Shown here one piece after another: positions 1 through 8,816 of a stretch of 64,000 bases of DNA. Every line of letters begins with the position of its first letter. Within the stretch, counting starts at the first letter, position 1. Both the position numbers and the translations under genes were made by a program. A model generated the notes under the pieces. It made no database searches. It saw only the letters and a list, made by a program, of their open reading frames with translations, and was not told the origin of the DNA. Source of the stretch: Gemmatimonadaceae bacterium (lineage in GTDB: Bacteria; Gemmatimonadota; Gemmatimonadetes; Gemmatimonadales; Gemmatimonadaceae); assembly GCA_025362035.1 (NCBI GenBank), contig JANYIN010000133.1, positions 28,676-92,675 of the forward strand, written 5' to 3'.

Positions 1-235
1 TCCCGGCCGATTTCCGTTCGTAGGAAAGGCACCCCACCGCCAGTACGACGATGACCACAGTGACGTCGAACAGAACGCCTTTGGGGAAGTCACCAAGCAT
101 GGGCAAAGCGTACGAGACGTACCGGTCCGGCACTCCCAACCGCGAGTAGAGGAGAAAGCCGATGAGCGGCGCATTGATGACGACTGCCGTCAGGTAGCGC
201 CGCCAGAGTCTGCGCAATGCGATGTCAACCCACAT
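1..235 (-). CDS. Membrane protein, N-terminal part only
   Basis: The gene runs off the left edge of the window, so only its first 78 or so residues are visible. The ATG at 235 overlaps the last 11 bases of the upstream FemAB-like gene, which suggests translational coupling. The visible part begins with an arginine-rich stretch (RRLWRRYL) followed by a hydrophobic segment (AVVINAPLIGFLLYS) and a second one (VTVVIVVLAVG), so it is probably an inner-membrane protein with the N-terminus inside. No family can be assigned from this fragment. Its place at the end of a three-gene minus-strand operon with a propeller protein and a FemAB-like protein suggests a role in surface polysaccharide work. Confidence 0.55.
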   Translation of the reverse strand, partial: MWVDIALRRLWRRYLTAVVINAPLIGFLLYSRLGVPDRYVSYALPMLGDFPKGVLFDVTVVIVVLAVGCLSYERKSAG

Positions 236-1226
236 TGCGCAGCTGCCGCATCATTCGCCCCAAGAGGCCGCGCCGCGGCGGGACGACGACTTGCCCCACG
301 CTCACCGTCGTCTCCGACGTACGAAACAAGCCCTTGTGCGCTCCCTCGCCGGGTCCGAGGTCGATCCGGTGAAGGCCCGCGCCCGATGCCCATTTGCACA
401 TCTCGAGCATGAGAACGAGTCCCGGCGAATGCTGTCCCACGGCCGGATCGTACGCGGGATACCAGTAGTGCCACACGGTCGCCGTCCGCATTCCCGCGTG
501 GACGGCGATCAGGCGGTCTCCCGCGTACAGCGCGGAAAGCATACCCGCGAAGTCCGGGCTCTGCGCTGCCATCAGCCGCCGCAGGATGTCCAGCGCCCAC
601 TCGTGCTCCAGCGAACCGTGGGTCGCCGTGCGCACGTATTGCCCCCGCTTCCACTCGACGAGGCGGTCCAGTGCCGCTGCATCACGCGTGTGGGGCACGA
701 AGGAAATCGGACCGAGGGTCTGCTCGAGCTTGCGCATCTTGCGCGGCAACGCGTTGAAGGTGCTGATCCCCTCGAGTTTCCGTTGCCCGAGATAGGCATC
801 CCACCCACCCGCCACGTCAACGATCGGAGCGGGCGCCGTTCGCAGCGTGTAGGGCACGAACTGCGTCTGCTCCGTCACCTGATGGTGGAACTTGAGCACG
901 TCGAGCCTCGCCGCATGTGCGATCCCGGTGGCGCTCCATGCCACGCCCGGCACGGCGATCGTTCCCTGGAAGTTCGACATTCCACCGCCCACCGGCCGGC
1001 CAACGCGCGGTTCGATCCGCTCGAATGGGTAAAACCCGACCACTTCGCGCCCGTCGCGAATCACGCACAGCTCGACTCCCTCCCGCACCTCCGCAACGGC
1101 CTGCGTGTACTCCGGCCGGAAGAACGGACTCGCCAGATCGCCGGATCGCGGCAGCAGTGCCTGCCAACGGGACAGGTACTCGCCGCCGAGCCGGCGCGCC
1201 TCGATGACCTCATAGGTCAACGCCAT
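225..1226 (-). CDS. FemAB/CelD-like GNAT-fold transferase
   Basis: A 333-residue soluble protein resembling the BioF2-like acetyltransferase (FemAB/CelD) group: an N-terminal region with FFRPEYTQAVAEV, then a GNAT-like region in the second half with GMLSALYAGDRLIAVHAG followed by WHYWYPAYDP, and an IDLGPGEGAHK segment near the C-terminus. Such proteins transfer acyl or aminoacyl groups and are frequent in capsule and exopolysaccharide loci. I chose the ATG at 1226 because it lies 4 bp after the upstream stop and gives the usual MALTYEV-type start; a longer in-frame extension would overlap the neighbouring gene. The downstream membrane gene overlaps its stop. The acceptor is unknown. Confidence 0.7.
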   Translation of the reverse strand: MALTYEVIEARRLGGEYLSRWQALLPRSGDLASPFFRPEYTQAVAEVREGVELCVIRDGREVVGFYPFERIEPRVGRPVGGGMSNFQGTIAVPGVAWSATGIAHAARLDVLKFHHQVTEQTQFVPYTLRTAPAPIVDVAGGWDAYLGQRKLEGISTFNALPRKMRKLEQTLGPISFVPHTRDAAALDRLVEWKRGQYVRTATHGSLEHEWALDILRRLMAAQSPDFAGMLSALYAGDRLIAVHAGMRTATVWHYWYPAYDPAVGQHSPGLVLMLEMCKWASGAGLHRIDLGPGEGAHKGLFRTSETTVSVGQVVVPPRRGLLGRMMRQLRNVG

Positions 1227-1230
1227 GCGC

Positions 1231-2229
1231 TCAGTGCTGGCCGAAGATGTCCGCGGCCGTGGCGTGCCGCCAACCGTCCACCGCGGCGATCCACTGCCCG
1301 GGCGCGAGTTCATGCGCGTCAACGTGGTGCATCCCGGCCTCGTTCCATCCCATGCCACTGGGCCCCAGAAGCGGATTGGCTGGCGCAGCAACTTCTGCGT
1401 ATTGCGTCGTGGTGAGCGTCGTGATCTCGAACGCGTTGATGCTCAGCCCGTAGCGCGGCGAACAGTCCTGCGCGTAGCGCACCACTGAGGCCCCCAGCGA
1501 CACCAACGATCCTCCCGGTCGCGCGCCGTGGGGATCGTCCATGCGCAATGGGCTGGCGGGATGCTCGGTCCACGTGCCGAACAGATCGTCGGACGAGAAG
1601 AGTCGCAGAGTGTCGTGCTTCATCGTCGCGCTCGTCTCCGTGAACAGCCACCATCGACCATCACGGCGGATAAGGGTGGTATCCGCGAAACGCTGTCCGC
1701 TCATCAGCGTGTGCACGAAGGACCATTTATGAGGAAAGTCATCCGCCCGATAGAGGCGAATCGTGCGCGTCTGATGCGTTTCAGGGATCATGTAGTATGT
1801 CCCCTGCCACGTGAAGACGTGCGGATACGACAGGTGAAAGGGCTCGCGCAACACGACGCTGCCGTACGTCCACTCCGCAAGACCCGTGGTGGTAGCATAG
1901 GCGATCTCGCCGTTGCGGGTGCGACGATTGTAGGCCTCGAAGTACATGTGCCAGGCGCCGCTCGCGTCAACGAGGAATGGATCGGCGACGAACCCGGCCG
2001 AGATGTCCGTCACGAGATCCCTGGTCACGACCGGATTGGGAAAGCGGCCGTCGGGCGCGAGGTCGAATGGACTTGATCCTGAATACAACCCGATGGACCA
2101 CAGATGCTTGTTCTTTGGCTGCTCCTGCACGGCCGGCTGCCCGTCGAACAGACGCTTCAGGTATCCTCTCATACGGCGCGAGGCGGACCGCGCGAGTGAG
2201 ACGGGAGTGGATGACCGGTCGTGGGGCAT
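1231..2229 (-). CDS. Five-bladed beta-propeller protein, GINT1 N-terminal-like
   Basis: A 332-residue protein whose body resembles the glucosamine inositolphosphorylceramide transferase 1 N-terminal / GH43-like propeller family. Visible blade-type motifs are ADPFLVDASGAWHMYFEA, SYPHVFTWQGTYYMIPET, TLIRRDGRWWLFTE and, near the end, HHVDAHELAPGQWIAAVDG. In other bacteria this domain accompanies formyl- or glycosyltransferase-like domains in surface carbohydrate clusters; here it stands alone, so a glycan-binding or lyase/transferase accessory role is an inference. It is first in a minus-strand operon with the FemAB-like gene. No signal peptide is apparent; the basic N-terminus (RSASRRMRGYLKRL) may be untranslated if MRGYL is the start. 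Confidence 0.65.
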   Translation of the reverse strand: MPHDRSSTPVSLARSASRRMRGYLKRLFDGQPAVQEQPKNKHLWSIGLYSGSSPFDLAPDGRFPNPVVTRDLVTDISAGFVADPFLVDASGAWHMYFEAYNRRTRNGEIAYATTTGLAEWTYGSVVLREPFHLSYPHVFTWQGTYYMIPETHQTRTIRLYRADDFPHKWSFVHTLMSGQRFADTTLIRRDGRWWLFTETSATMKHDTLRLFSSDDLFGTWTEHPASPLRMDDPHGARPGGSLVSLGASVVRYAQDCSPRYGLSINAFEITTLTTTQYAEVAAPANPLLGPSGMGWNEAGMHHVDAHELAPGQWIAAVDGWRHATAADIFGQH

Positions 2230-2512
2230 GTGGCGGCAGAGGTGTGGATCGGCGTGACGGACTGCACTATTGCACCGAGTGCAGGGTCAAGGAAAGGGAG
2301 CGCTCGACCGCCCGACCCGAACGCCGCTCGCGATGTTGCGCGTCCCGTGAGCATGCGTCTCTATTGAATGCCGTTCAGGGCGGGGGGCAGGCGCTCGCGT
2401 CCAGCCCCAGGGCTGCAATCAACCGCTCGGCACTTCCTCCGCCGAGTTCCCGTGTTACCGTCCATGACGCCGGTCGGTTCGAGCCGGTCGACCCGTTGGC
2501 CCGAGGGATCGC

Positions 2513-3634
2513 ATGACTGAGCACCCAACAAGCCGCGCGAGGCAGCTCGTCGTAGGAACAGTCACGTCGATAGCCGTTGCAATCGCCACGATCGCGCTGC
2601 TCGAAGGCGTCGCAAGCGCATACCTCTTCGCGCGCGACTTGAGATCGAACACCGCGCCGAGGACGCTCTATCGGCCGCATACCGTGCATGATACGCTGCT
2701 CGGGTGGGTAAACACCCCGAACACCACCAGTCAGAACGAGTTCGGTCCAGGCATTTCCTTCAACACGGACGCACAGGGATTTCGCGCGTCGCGCGCGTCC
2801 CGTCAGGCCGACTCCGCGGCGCGTATGACTCTCGTCTGCTCCGGAGACTCCTACACGGTCGGGTTGGGGGTCCGGGACGACGACAGCTGGTGCGCTCTGC
2901 TGCAGCGCCGTTTTTCCGCCGTTCGGTCGCTGGACATGGGGCAGGCGGAGTACGGACTCGATCAATCGTACCTCTGGTATCGACGAGACGGACTGCGAAC
3001 GCCGCGTCAGGTCCACCTGTTCACACTGACCGAACCGCAGTTCGAGCGCTCGGTCGGCGATGACGTCGGCGGACGGTTCAAGCCCTACATGAGCGTCCAG
3101 GCAGGTCAGCTGGCCGTTCATGGCGTCCCCGTGCAGCCGCAATCCTCCGGGTCGCTGCAGCAGGCGGGGTCTTCACGTCTCGTCGAAGATCTTCGTGTCG
3201 TGCAACTCGCCCGCAAAGTTCCGGCGTTCGACCGAGCCCGGAAGCTGGACCGCGCCGAGGACGAACGCGTTCCGCTATTCGAGACGATCATCCAGGAACT
3301 CGCCGGCGTGCACCAGCGGCAGGGCAGTCAGCTGGTGGTCGTGTATCTCCCCACGCAGGTGAGCCAGAAATCCATCCATGGCGACGACCGGCGAATGCGT
3401 CTGTCCGCGTTCGCTCGCCGGCGCGGAATAAGGTTCGTCGATCTCACGCCGGGATTTCGTGCACTGAGCGCCGACTCGTCGGATCTGTTCTTCTTCTCAC
3501 GATCGTCCCCCGGCGTTTCGTCGAGTCTTTACGGCCAGTACTCCGCGTTTGGCCATGCATGGATTGCCCGAACGATCGGCGATTCGTTAGCGACGCTTCC
3601 CGAGCTAGTAATCGCGCGCGCCACGGATAAATGA
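2513..3634 (+). CDS. SGNH-type hydrolase/acyltransferase-like membrane-anchored protein
   Basis: A 373-residue protein with an N-terminal membrane anchor (about residues 10-38, VTSIAVAIATIALLEGVASAYLF) and an extracytoplasmic SGNH/GDSL-like domain. The nucleophile block reads CSGDSYTVG with Ser near residue 113; a later block IDLTPGF-like FVDLTPGF and the C-terminal SAFGHAWIA carry the likely His. It shares length and layout with the protein at 5169-6290 (LLGWV-PN, NEFGPGISFNTDAQGFR versus DNFGPGLSLTTNADGLR), so the two are paralogues. SGNH proteins in such loci add or remove O-acyl groups on glycans (AlgJ/AlgX, PatB type). Substrate is unknown. It starts a plus-strand operon running to 6290. 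Confidence 0.72.
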   Translation: MTEHPTSRARQLVVGTVTSIAVAIATIALLEGVASAYLFARDLRSNTAPRTLYRPHTVHDTLLGWVNTPNTTSQNEFGPGISFNTDAQGFRASRASRQADSAARMTLVCSGDSYTVGLGVRDDDSWCALLQRRFSAVRSLDMGQAEYGLDQSYLWYRRDGLRTPRQVHLFTLTEPQFERSVGDDVGGRFKPYMSVQAGQLAVHGVPVQPQSSGSLQQAGSSRLVEDLRVVQLARKVPAFDRARKLDRAEDERVPLFETIIQELAGVHQRQGSQLVVVYLPTQVSQKSIHGDDRRMRLSAFARRRGIRFVDLTPGFRALSADSSDLFFFSRSSPGVSSSLYGQYSAFGHAWIARTIGDSLATLPELVIARATDK

Positions 3635-3644
3635 CTTCGCTGAG

Positions 3645-4907
3645 ATGAAGGACCTCGTGCGACGAGCTGCGCTCAGCGCAGTGCGAGTCCTGTCTGCGCT
3701 TTGGCTGATCGTCGGCATCACCCTCGCGATCTTCCTGATCGCCGAGACGAGCTTTCGTGTCGTGGCGTTCATCAACGACCGGGCCAGCGACGCTGCTCCA
3801 CGCCCCGGCGATCCCCGCGTCATGCTCCCCTGGTGGAACGCCTTCTCGCGCGAAATTGATGCGATTCGGCCGCAACGATGGAAGCCGTATGTCTACTTTG
3901 GAAAGCTTCCGTCCTATCATGGTCGCTATGTCAACATCGATGCGTTTGGGCACCGCGTCACACCACAGCCATCGGTACCAGCCCTTCCCGTCGCCCGCGT
4001 TTTCTTCTTTGGCGGCTCGACGATGTGGGGCACGTCGCTGCGCGACAGCGCGACAATTCCGGCCGAGGCTTCGCGGCGGCTCCAGGCGATAGCAGGACCC
4101 GGACAGCGGATCGAGGTCACCAACTATGGCGAGATAGGGTACGTCTCCACGCAGGGCGTCCTCGAGCTCATGCTGGCCCTTCGTACCGGTCACCGCCCGG
4201 ACGTCGTCGTCTTCGTGGACGGCATCAACGACGCCGGTTCCACGTTGCAGTACGGCGCGGCGGGATTCCCGCAGAACGAGTCGAAGCGCGCTTCGGAGTT
4301 CGGCATCGGCAGAGCGCTCGACCGGAGGAGTGCCGATCGCGGGTTGGGCCATGATCTTCGGGCGCTGCGTGTGCTCACGTCAGAGGCGTTCAAGCAGTCC
4401 TCACTCGTCGAGTGGGCGCTCTCACGCCATCCGCCAGCGGTGACGCCGCTGCTGGCGGTCGATTCGGCGGCGCCCAACACGGCGGACATCTACACGCAGA
4501 ACATGCGGATCGTGGAAGGGCTGTCCACGGTTTACGGTTTCACGCCGCTTTACGTATGGCAGCCCACCATTCATGCGACACGTAAGAAGTTGACTTTCTT
4601 GGAAGAAGGGCTGATGAGCGGCATTCGCAGGGACCCCTTCCAGAGGCGCCTCCAGGAGGTGCATCTTGCCGTGCCGGCACTCCTGGATTCGTCCATGGCG
4701 GAGCTGGCGCCGGGCCGCTTCGTCGATGATGCCTGGCTCTTCACGGGAGACCCACAACCGGTGTTCGTCGATCGCATCGGTCACAACACTGAGTCGTCTA
4801 TTCCACCGATCGTCGATTCCTTCTGGCCCCTGTTGAAGGCAGCGGTCGAAAAGCGCGACGCGATCCACGCCAGGTCGGCCTCGGCTGCCCGGACGCGCGA
4901 TCGGTAG
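3645..4907 (+). CDS. SGNH/GDSL-type membrane-anchored esterase or acyltransferase
   Basis: A 420-residue protein beginning 10 bp after the previous stop. An N-terminal transmembrane anchor (VLSALWLIVGITLAIFLIA, about residues 18-37) precedes an SGNH fold: block I FFGGSTMWG with Ser near residue 125, an oxyanion-type block NYGEIGY, block III-like VVFVDGIND, and a late DRIGHN block (about residue 376) that would supply Asp and His. These residues look complete, so enzymatic activity is likely. It differs from its two neighbours and is not a simple duplicate. By context it acts at the outer face of the inner membrane on a glycan or lipid-linked precursor; this is an inference. Confidence 0.7.
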   Translation: MKDLVRRAALSAVRVLSALWLIVGITLAIFLIAETSFRVVAFINDRASDAAPRPGDPRVMLPWWNAFSREIDAIRPQRWKPYVYFGKLPSYHGRYVNIDAFGHRVTPQPSVPALPVARVFFFGGSTMWGTSLRDSATIPAEASRRLQAIAGPGQRIEVTNYGEIGYVSTQGVLELMLALRTGHRPDVVVFVDGINDAGSTLQYGAAGFPQNESKRASEFGIGRALDRRSADRGLGHDLRALRVLTSEAFKQSSLVEWALSRHPPAVTPLLAVDSAAPNTADIYTQNMRIVEGLSTVYGFTPLYVWQPTIHATRKKLTFLEEGLMSGIRRDPFQRRLQEVHLAVPALLDSSMAELAPGRFVDDAWLFTGDPQPVFVDRIGHNTESSIPPIVDSFWPLLKAAVEKRDAIHARSASAARTRDR

Positions 4908-5010
4908 TTCCCCTCCGACGCTGGACTCGCTTCGTGTTGCAGCTGGCCCAGCGCTGCCGCCAATGGTGGGGACCGGAGGAACCGTCCACGTACAGACTTC
5001 AGGAGTCTTT

Positions 5011-5169
5011 GTGGCACAACATGGATTGCTGTCGGAACTGTGGGGATTCATGCGGGTGCGCAAGAAGTTCTGGCTTCTACCCATCCTCATCGTGTTGCTG
5101 GTCGTGGGCGCCCTGCTCGTTTTCGCGCAGGGATCCGCCTTGGCGCCGTTCATCTATACCATCTTCTAG
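5011..5169 (+). CDS. DUF5989 small membrane protein, copy A
   Basis: A 52-residue protein with a basic amphipathic N-terminus (ELWGFMRVRKKFW) and one hydrophobic helix (LLPILIVLLVVGALLVFA), ending in SALAPFIYTIF. DUF5989 proteins accompany SxtJ-like proteins and NodU/CmcH carbamoyltransferases; their function is not established. I chose the GTG at 5011 because an AGGAG lies 5 bases upstream and because the second copy at 11398 starts at the same codon (VAQ); an in-frame ATG at 4963 would add an unrelated leader. The stop TAG shares its G with the GTG of the next gene (TAGTG), a classic coupling arrangement. It is about 88% identical (46 of 52 residues) to copy B. Confidence 0.8.
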   Translation: MAQHGLLSELWGFMRVRKKFWLLPILIVLLVVGALLVFAQGSALAPFIYTIF

Positions 5170-6290
5170 TGGCCGACAGCATCGACTCGCCCCGACCGGC
5201 GTCGCCATGGAAGCGGTGGGTTCTCGGCGCGGCGCTCTGCGTCGCAGCGATCGTCGCCCTCGAAGGCGTCGCGAGCCTGGCGCTGTTGGCGCATGATATT
5301 GCGGACCTCCAGCCGCCGCCGGTGGAGAATTTTCGTCAGGCCGCTTATGACTCGTTGTTGGGATGGGTCGGACTGCCCAATCTTGCGATTCGGGACAATT
5401 TCGGGCCGGGTTTGAGTCTCACCACCAACGCGGACGGATTGCGCATTCATCGATCTGTGTCCCGAGCCGCGTCGAGTGGCGAACGACGCATCATATGCTC
5501 CGGCGCATCGTTCACCTTCGGATCGGGTGTGACCGATGGTGACACGTTCTGCGCCGGCCTCGAGCGGGAGCTTCCGGGCGTCCGCACGATCAACATGGCG
5601 CAGCGAGGGTACGGCATCGACCAATCGTATCTCTACTACAAGCGTGACGGGGCGCTCTACGCCCATCGTATCGAATTGTTCATCCTGAATGGCACCGACT
5701 TCGACCGCACCGCCTCCTCCACGCTGAATGGATATCCCAAGCCCACCCTGGGCATTAGCAAGGGCGTGCTGGTTCCACGGAACGTCCCGGTGCCCCACTG
5801 GACGGGCTGGAGCCGGTGGGAAGACGCCAAGCCGCTCCTGCCGCGGCTACGCGTCATGCAGCTTCTCCGGCGACAGGTCGACGTGAGCGATCGCGCTCAG
5901 TATCGGCGCATCGACGCGCAGTTGTGGCCCGTGACGGATTCTGTCTTTCACGACCTGCGTCGCCTGAACGAGCAGCGCGGCTCCACGCTGGCAATCGTCT
6001 ATCTCCCGTCCTTGCCCGAATACGTGCCGGGCGCACGCGACGAGCGCCGCGAGAAGATTGCCCGCTCGGCTGCGCAGGCGGGCGCACGGTTCATCGACCT
6101 CACGCCGGCGTTACGCGCCGTGCCCAGGGACTCGATCGACTGGCTGTTCATCACCCCCAATGCGTTGCCCGTGGGTGGCATAGGTGGGCACTACAACGCC
6201 GCGGGCCACCGCTGGCTCGCGAACAGGATCGCCGGATATATCCGCGACATTCCCGCCCTGGCCACAGCGGCGGCGTCTCCGGCGAAGTGA
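5169..6290 (+). CDS. SGNH-like protein with GAS in place of GDS
   Basis: A 373-residue paralogue of the protein at 2513-3634. It has an N-terminal transmembrane helix (about residues 12-38) and the same sequence blocks, but the nucleophile block reads CSGASFTFG: the Asp usual in GDS is Ala, while the Ser (about residue 114) is kept. The C-terminal YNAAGHRWLAN block keeps a His. The GTG start overlaps the stop of DUF5989 copy A by one base, so the two are probably co-translated and may act as a pair. A longer upstream in-frame ORF exists but would read through the DUF5989 gene in another frame and is rejected. The role is probably glycan O-acyl transfer or removal. Confidence 0.7.
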   Translation: MADSIDSPRPASPWKRWVLGAALCVAAIVALEGVASLALLAHDIADLQPPPVENFRQAAYDSLLGWVGLPNLAIRDNFGPGLSLTTNADGLRIHRSVSRAASSGERRIICSGASFTFGSGVTDGDTFCAGLERELPGVRTINMAQRGYGIDQSYLYYKRDGALYAHRIELFILNGTDFDRTASSTLNGYPKPTLGISKGVLVPRNVPVPHWTGWSRWEDAKPLLPRLRVMQLLRRQVDVSDRAQYRRIDAQLWPVTDSVFHDLRRLNEQRGSTLAIVYLPSLPEYVPGARDERREKIARSAAQAGARFIDLTPALRAVPRDSIDWLFITPNALPVGGIGGHYNAAGHRWLANRIAGYIRDIPALATAAASPAK

Positions 6291-6296
6291 TGGCCC

Positions 6297-7751
6297 CTAG
6301 AACTGGAAGTAGATGAACGGCTGCGGAGTGTGCTCGGGGCTCCAGAGGACGAGCAGGACGAACGCGACCGCGAACGCGTAATAGGCGCTCCAGCGCTGCC
6401 ACCGCGGCCGCGCCAAAAGCATTGGTATCAGCGGTCGCCTCACGCCGAGACCCTCGACGACCAGGAGTCCGGCAATCAGGGCAAGCGCGACGGAGAACTG
6501 CGTCGCGTCGAGTCCCGGATGCAGGTCAACATTCGCGCGCGCTCCGAGATCGGTCACGATCGTCCGCAGAATCAGGAAGGCGTCGTGTACGTTGGCCGCT
6601 CGAAAAAAGATCCAGGCCAATCCGACGAGATTGAGGGTGAGCAGCCAGCCCAGCACGTCCATCACGACGCGACCGCGACCGTCGAATGCCATGGCGATGC
6701 GATGGCGTGGCGCCTCGGTGAGCACGAATACGACCATGAACGTCGCGTGCAACGCGCCCCAAACGACGAAGGTCCAGTTCGCACCGTGCCACAGGCCGCT
6801 GATCAGAAAGACGATGGCGAGGCCCACACACATCCTCGCGAGACCGTGTCGATTTCCGCCAAGCGGGAAATACACATAGTCGCGAAACCACGTCGACAGC
6901 GAAATGTGCCAGCGCCGCCAGAACTCGGCGATGGAACGCGCAAAGTACGGTCGATTGAAGTTGTTCATCAATTCGATCCCCATCACCCTCGCCGCGCCCC
7001 GTGCGATATCGGAGTAGCCGGCAAAGTCACAGTAGATCTGTATCGCGAAGAACCATGTCGCGATCAGGAGCTGCCGACCCGTGAAGTCCGCGGGGCTCGC
7101 GTACACGGTATTGACGAGAATCGCCGCCCGGTCTGCGATGACGATCTTCTTGAAGAGGCCGGTGGCCATGAGGCGCAGGCCGTCGCCGATTCGCGACCAG
7201 TCGACCGGATGCCGCTCCCGAAACTGATGGAGAAGATTCTGCGGTCGCTCGATCGGGCCGGCGACCAGCTGGGGATAGAACATTACGTACGTCGCGAAAT
7301 GCAGCAGGGAGCGTTCAGCCTTGAATCTCCCGCGATACACTTCGATGGTGTAGCTCATCGACTGGAACGTATGGAACGAGAGTCCGATCGGCAGGATGAT
7401 CTTCAGGCCGGGCACCGCGTATGGCCAGCCGGCCAGCGAGGAAAGGGCGGCGAGATTCTCGTTGAGGAAATTGAAGTACTTGAAGAAGGCGAGCATCCCG
7501 ACGTTGGCGCACAGGCTCACCACGAGCACCAATTTGCGGCGAGCAGGTGGCGCAGCCTCCAGCAGGAGGCCCGCCAAATAGTCCACCAGGATGAGAACGA
7601 ACAGGATCAGGATGTACTTCGGGACGAACGCCATGTAGAAGTAGCAGCTCGCGAGCAACAGCAGAGGCACGCGCCCGCGTTGCGGCAGCCAGAAGTACAA
7701 AAGCGTGACGACCGGAAAGAAGATCGCGAACTGAAGTGAGTTGAACAGCAT
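6297..7751 (-). CDS. MBOAT family membrane-bound O-acyltransferase (AlgI/DltB-like)
   Basis: A 484-residue polytopic membrane protein of the AlgI type. It opens with MLFNSLQFAIFFPVV, has the characteristic IEFWRRWHISLSTWFRDYVYFPLGG-type region (seen here as AEFWRRWHISLSTWF) and the catalytic-His block LWHGANWTFVVWGALH near residue 320. AlgI-like MBOATs move acyl groups across the membrane for O-acylation of exported polysaccharides, together with SGNH proteins (AlgJ, AlgX, PatB). The SGNH gene at 7755-8816 lies 3 bp upstream on the same strand and is its natural partner. The gene converges on the SGNH gene ending at 6290 with 6 bp between stops. Confidence 0.9.
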   Translation of the reverse strand: MLFNSLQFAIFFPVVTLLYFWLPQRGRVPLLLLASCYFYMAFVPKYILILFVLILVDYLAGLLLEAAPPARRKLVLVVSLCANVGMLAFFKYFNFLNENLAALSSLAGWPYAVPGLKIILPIGLSFHTFQSMSYTIEVYRGRFKAERSLLHFATYVMFYPQLVAGPIERPQNLLHQFRERHPVDWSRIGDGLRLMATGLFKKIVIADRAAILVNTVYASPADFTGRQLLIATWFFAIQIYCDFAGYSDIARGAARVMGIELMNNFNRPYFARSIAEFWRRWHISLSTWFRDYVYFPLGGNRHGLARMCVGLAIVFLISGLWHGANWTFVVWGALHATFMVVFVLTEAPRHRIAMAFDGRGRVVMDVLGWLLTLNLVGLAWIFFRAANVHDAFLILRTIVTDLGARANVDLHPGLDATQFSVALALIAGLLVVEGLGVRRPLIPMLLARPRWQRWSAYYAFAVAFVLLVLWSPEHTPQPFIYFQF

Positions 7752-7754
7752 CGG

Positions 7755-8816
7755 TCACCGCGTGGCGTGCGCCGCGCTCGTCAACCGCAGCGGATCATGC
7801 TCGACCAGGTACCGGTAGAGGACGTCGGCCATGACGGCATGACCCTTGGCGTTCGGATGGGGATCGTCGGGCTGGATCCACAGCGACGAAACGTCCTTGC
7901 CGAAGTCTCTCTGCAACGCGTCGAACGTGTTGACAGTCGGAATGCCCAGGCCACCAAACGTCGTTTCGATCTTGTCGTAGAGCGCCTTGTACGGCGTTCC
8001 GGGCGACAGGTCGTGAATGTCCGGCGTGACCACGACGATGAATGGCACTCCCGCACGAGCCGCCTCGTCTCGCATGGCCTGCACATGTTGTTGCGTCACA
8101 TGCCAGGCCGGCGAATCATCGGCATACAGATCACGGTAGAACGTAAAGAGGTTCGTGAACTGTCCGCCGAAGCGGAGCTTGATCTGGCTCCAGCGATCGA
8201 AGAAAAACGCGGCAAAATAGGAGTGCTGCAGCACGAAGCTGTTGCGACCCATCGTCCGCGGCTGCACGTCGCTGAGAAAATAGTGCAGGACGACGAGATC
8301 CGGCTTGACGACGGGAAACTGTCGCCGGAACAGCACGTGCTGGAAGACTGTGTTGTAGTTGCCGATGCCGCCGTTGACGAACTCGAACGAGTACGCGGGA
8401 CCGAATGGCTTGACGGTGTTGAGCATCCGCTGGGTCGTTGCCGTGAACGTCTCGGGAAACGGCACCCCCCAGCCCATCGTGATGGAGCTGCCCAGGACGA
8501 GCACGCGCTTGCGCATCGAGTCGGCGGTCATCGCCAGCTCCGGGCCGCGGTCGCCAAGGGAGTTCAGCGCAACCTCGACACCCATGAGCTTCGCGTGAGC
8601 CGACGGACGATGGACGTGGCTGACCTCACCGGACGGGTCCCGCATCTTCAGCTCGGTCGCGTACTTCACCATTTCGATGTTGTAGATCAGCCTCTGGCCG
8701 GCGATCAGCCGAATGACGAGTTCACCTATGGCCAGGGTGACGACCGTGGCGACTACCAAGAAGACAAGGCCGAGGAGGAGTTCGCGACCCGGCTGCTTGC
8801 TTGCTGTCGAGTTCAT
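7755..8816 (-). CDS. SGNH hydrolase-type O-acyltransferase partner of MBOAT
   Basis: A 353-residue protein with an N-terminal membrane helix (LLLGLVFLVVATVVTLAIGELVI) and an SGNH fold: VLGSSITMGWG with Ser near residue 110, an oxyanion-type NGGIGNYN block and a terminal DDPHPNAKGH block with Asp and His (about residues 318-325). All catalytic residues appear present. It is followed after 3 bp by the MBOAT gene, matching the two-component O-acetylation pairs (MBOAT for transmembrane acyl transfer, SGNH for transfer to the glycan). The start at 8816 gives a normal basic N-terminus before the helix. Confidence 0.8.
   Translation of the reverse strand: MNSTASKQPGRELLLGLVFLVVATVVTLAIGELVIRLIAGQRLIYNIEMVKYATELKMRDPSGEVSHVHRPSAHAKLMGVEVALNSLGDRGPELAMTADSMRKRVLVLGSSITMGWGVPFPETFTATTQRMLNTVKPFGPAYSFEFVNGGIGNYNTVFQHVLFRRQFPVVKPDLVVLHYFLSDVQPRTMGRNSFVLQHSYFAAFFFDRWSQIKLRFGGQFTNLFTFYRDLYADDSPAWHVTQQHVQAMRDEAARAGVPFIVVVTPDIHDLSPGTPYKALYDKIETTFGGLGIPTVNTFDALQRDFGKDVSSLWIQPDDPHPNAKGHAVMADVLYRYLVEHDPLRLTSAAHATR

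Noticed and set aside
4963..5010. Longer start for DUF5989 copy A at ATG 4963
   Set aside because: Copy B shows the conserved start is GTG, and the AGGAG site precedes the GTG at 5011.
5495..5525. Calling the GAS-type SGNH protein catalytically dead
   Set aside because: The Ser nucleophile and a C-terminal His remain, so loss of activity cannot be claimed.
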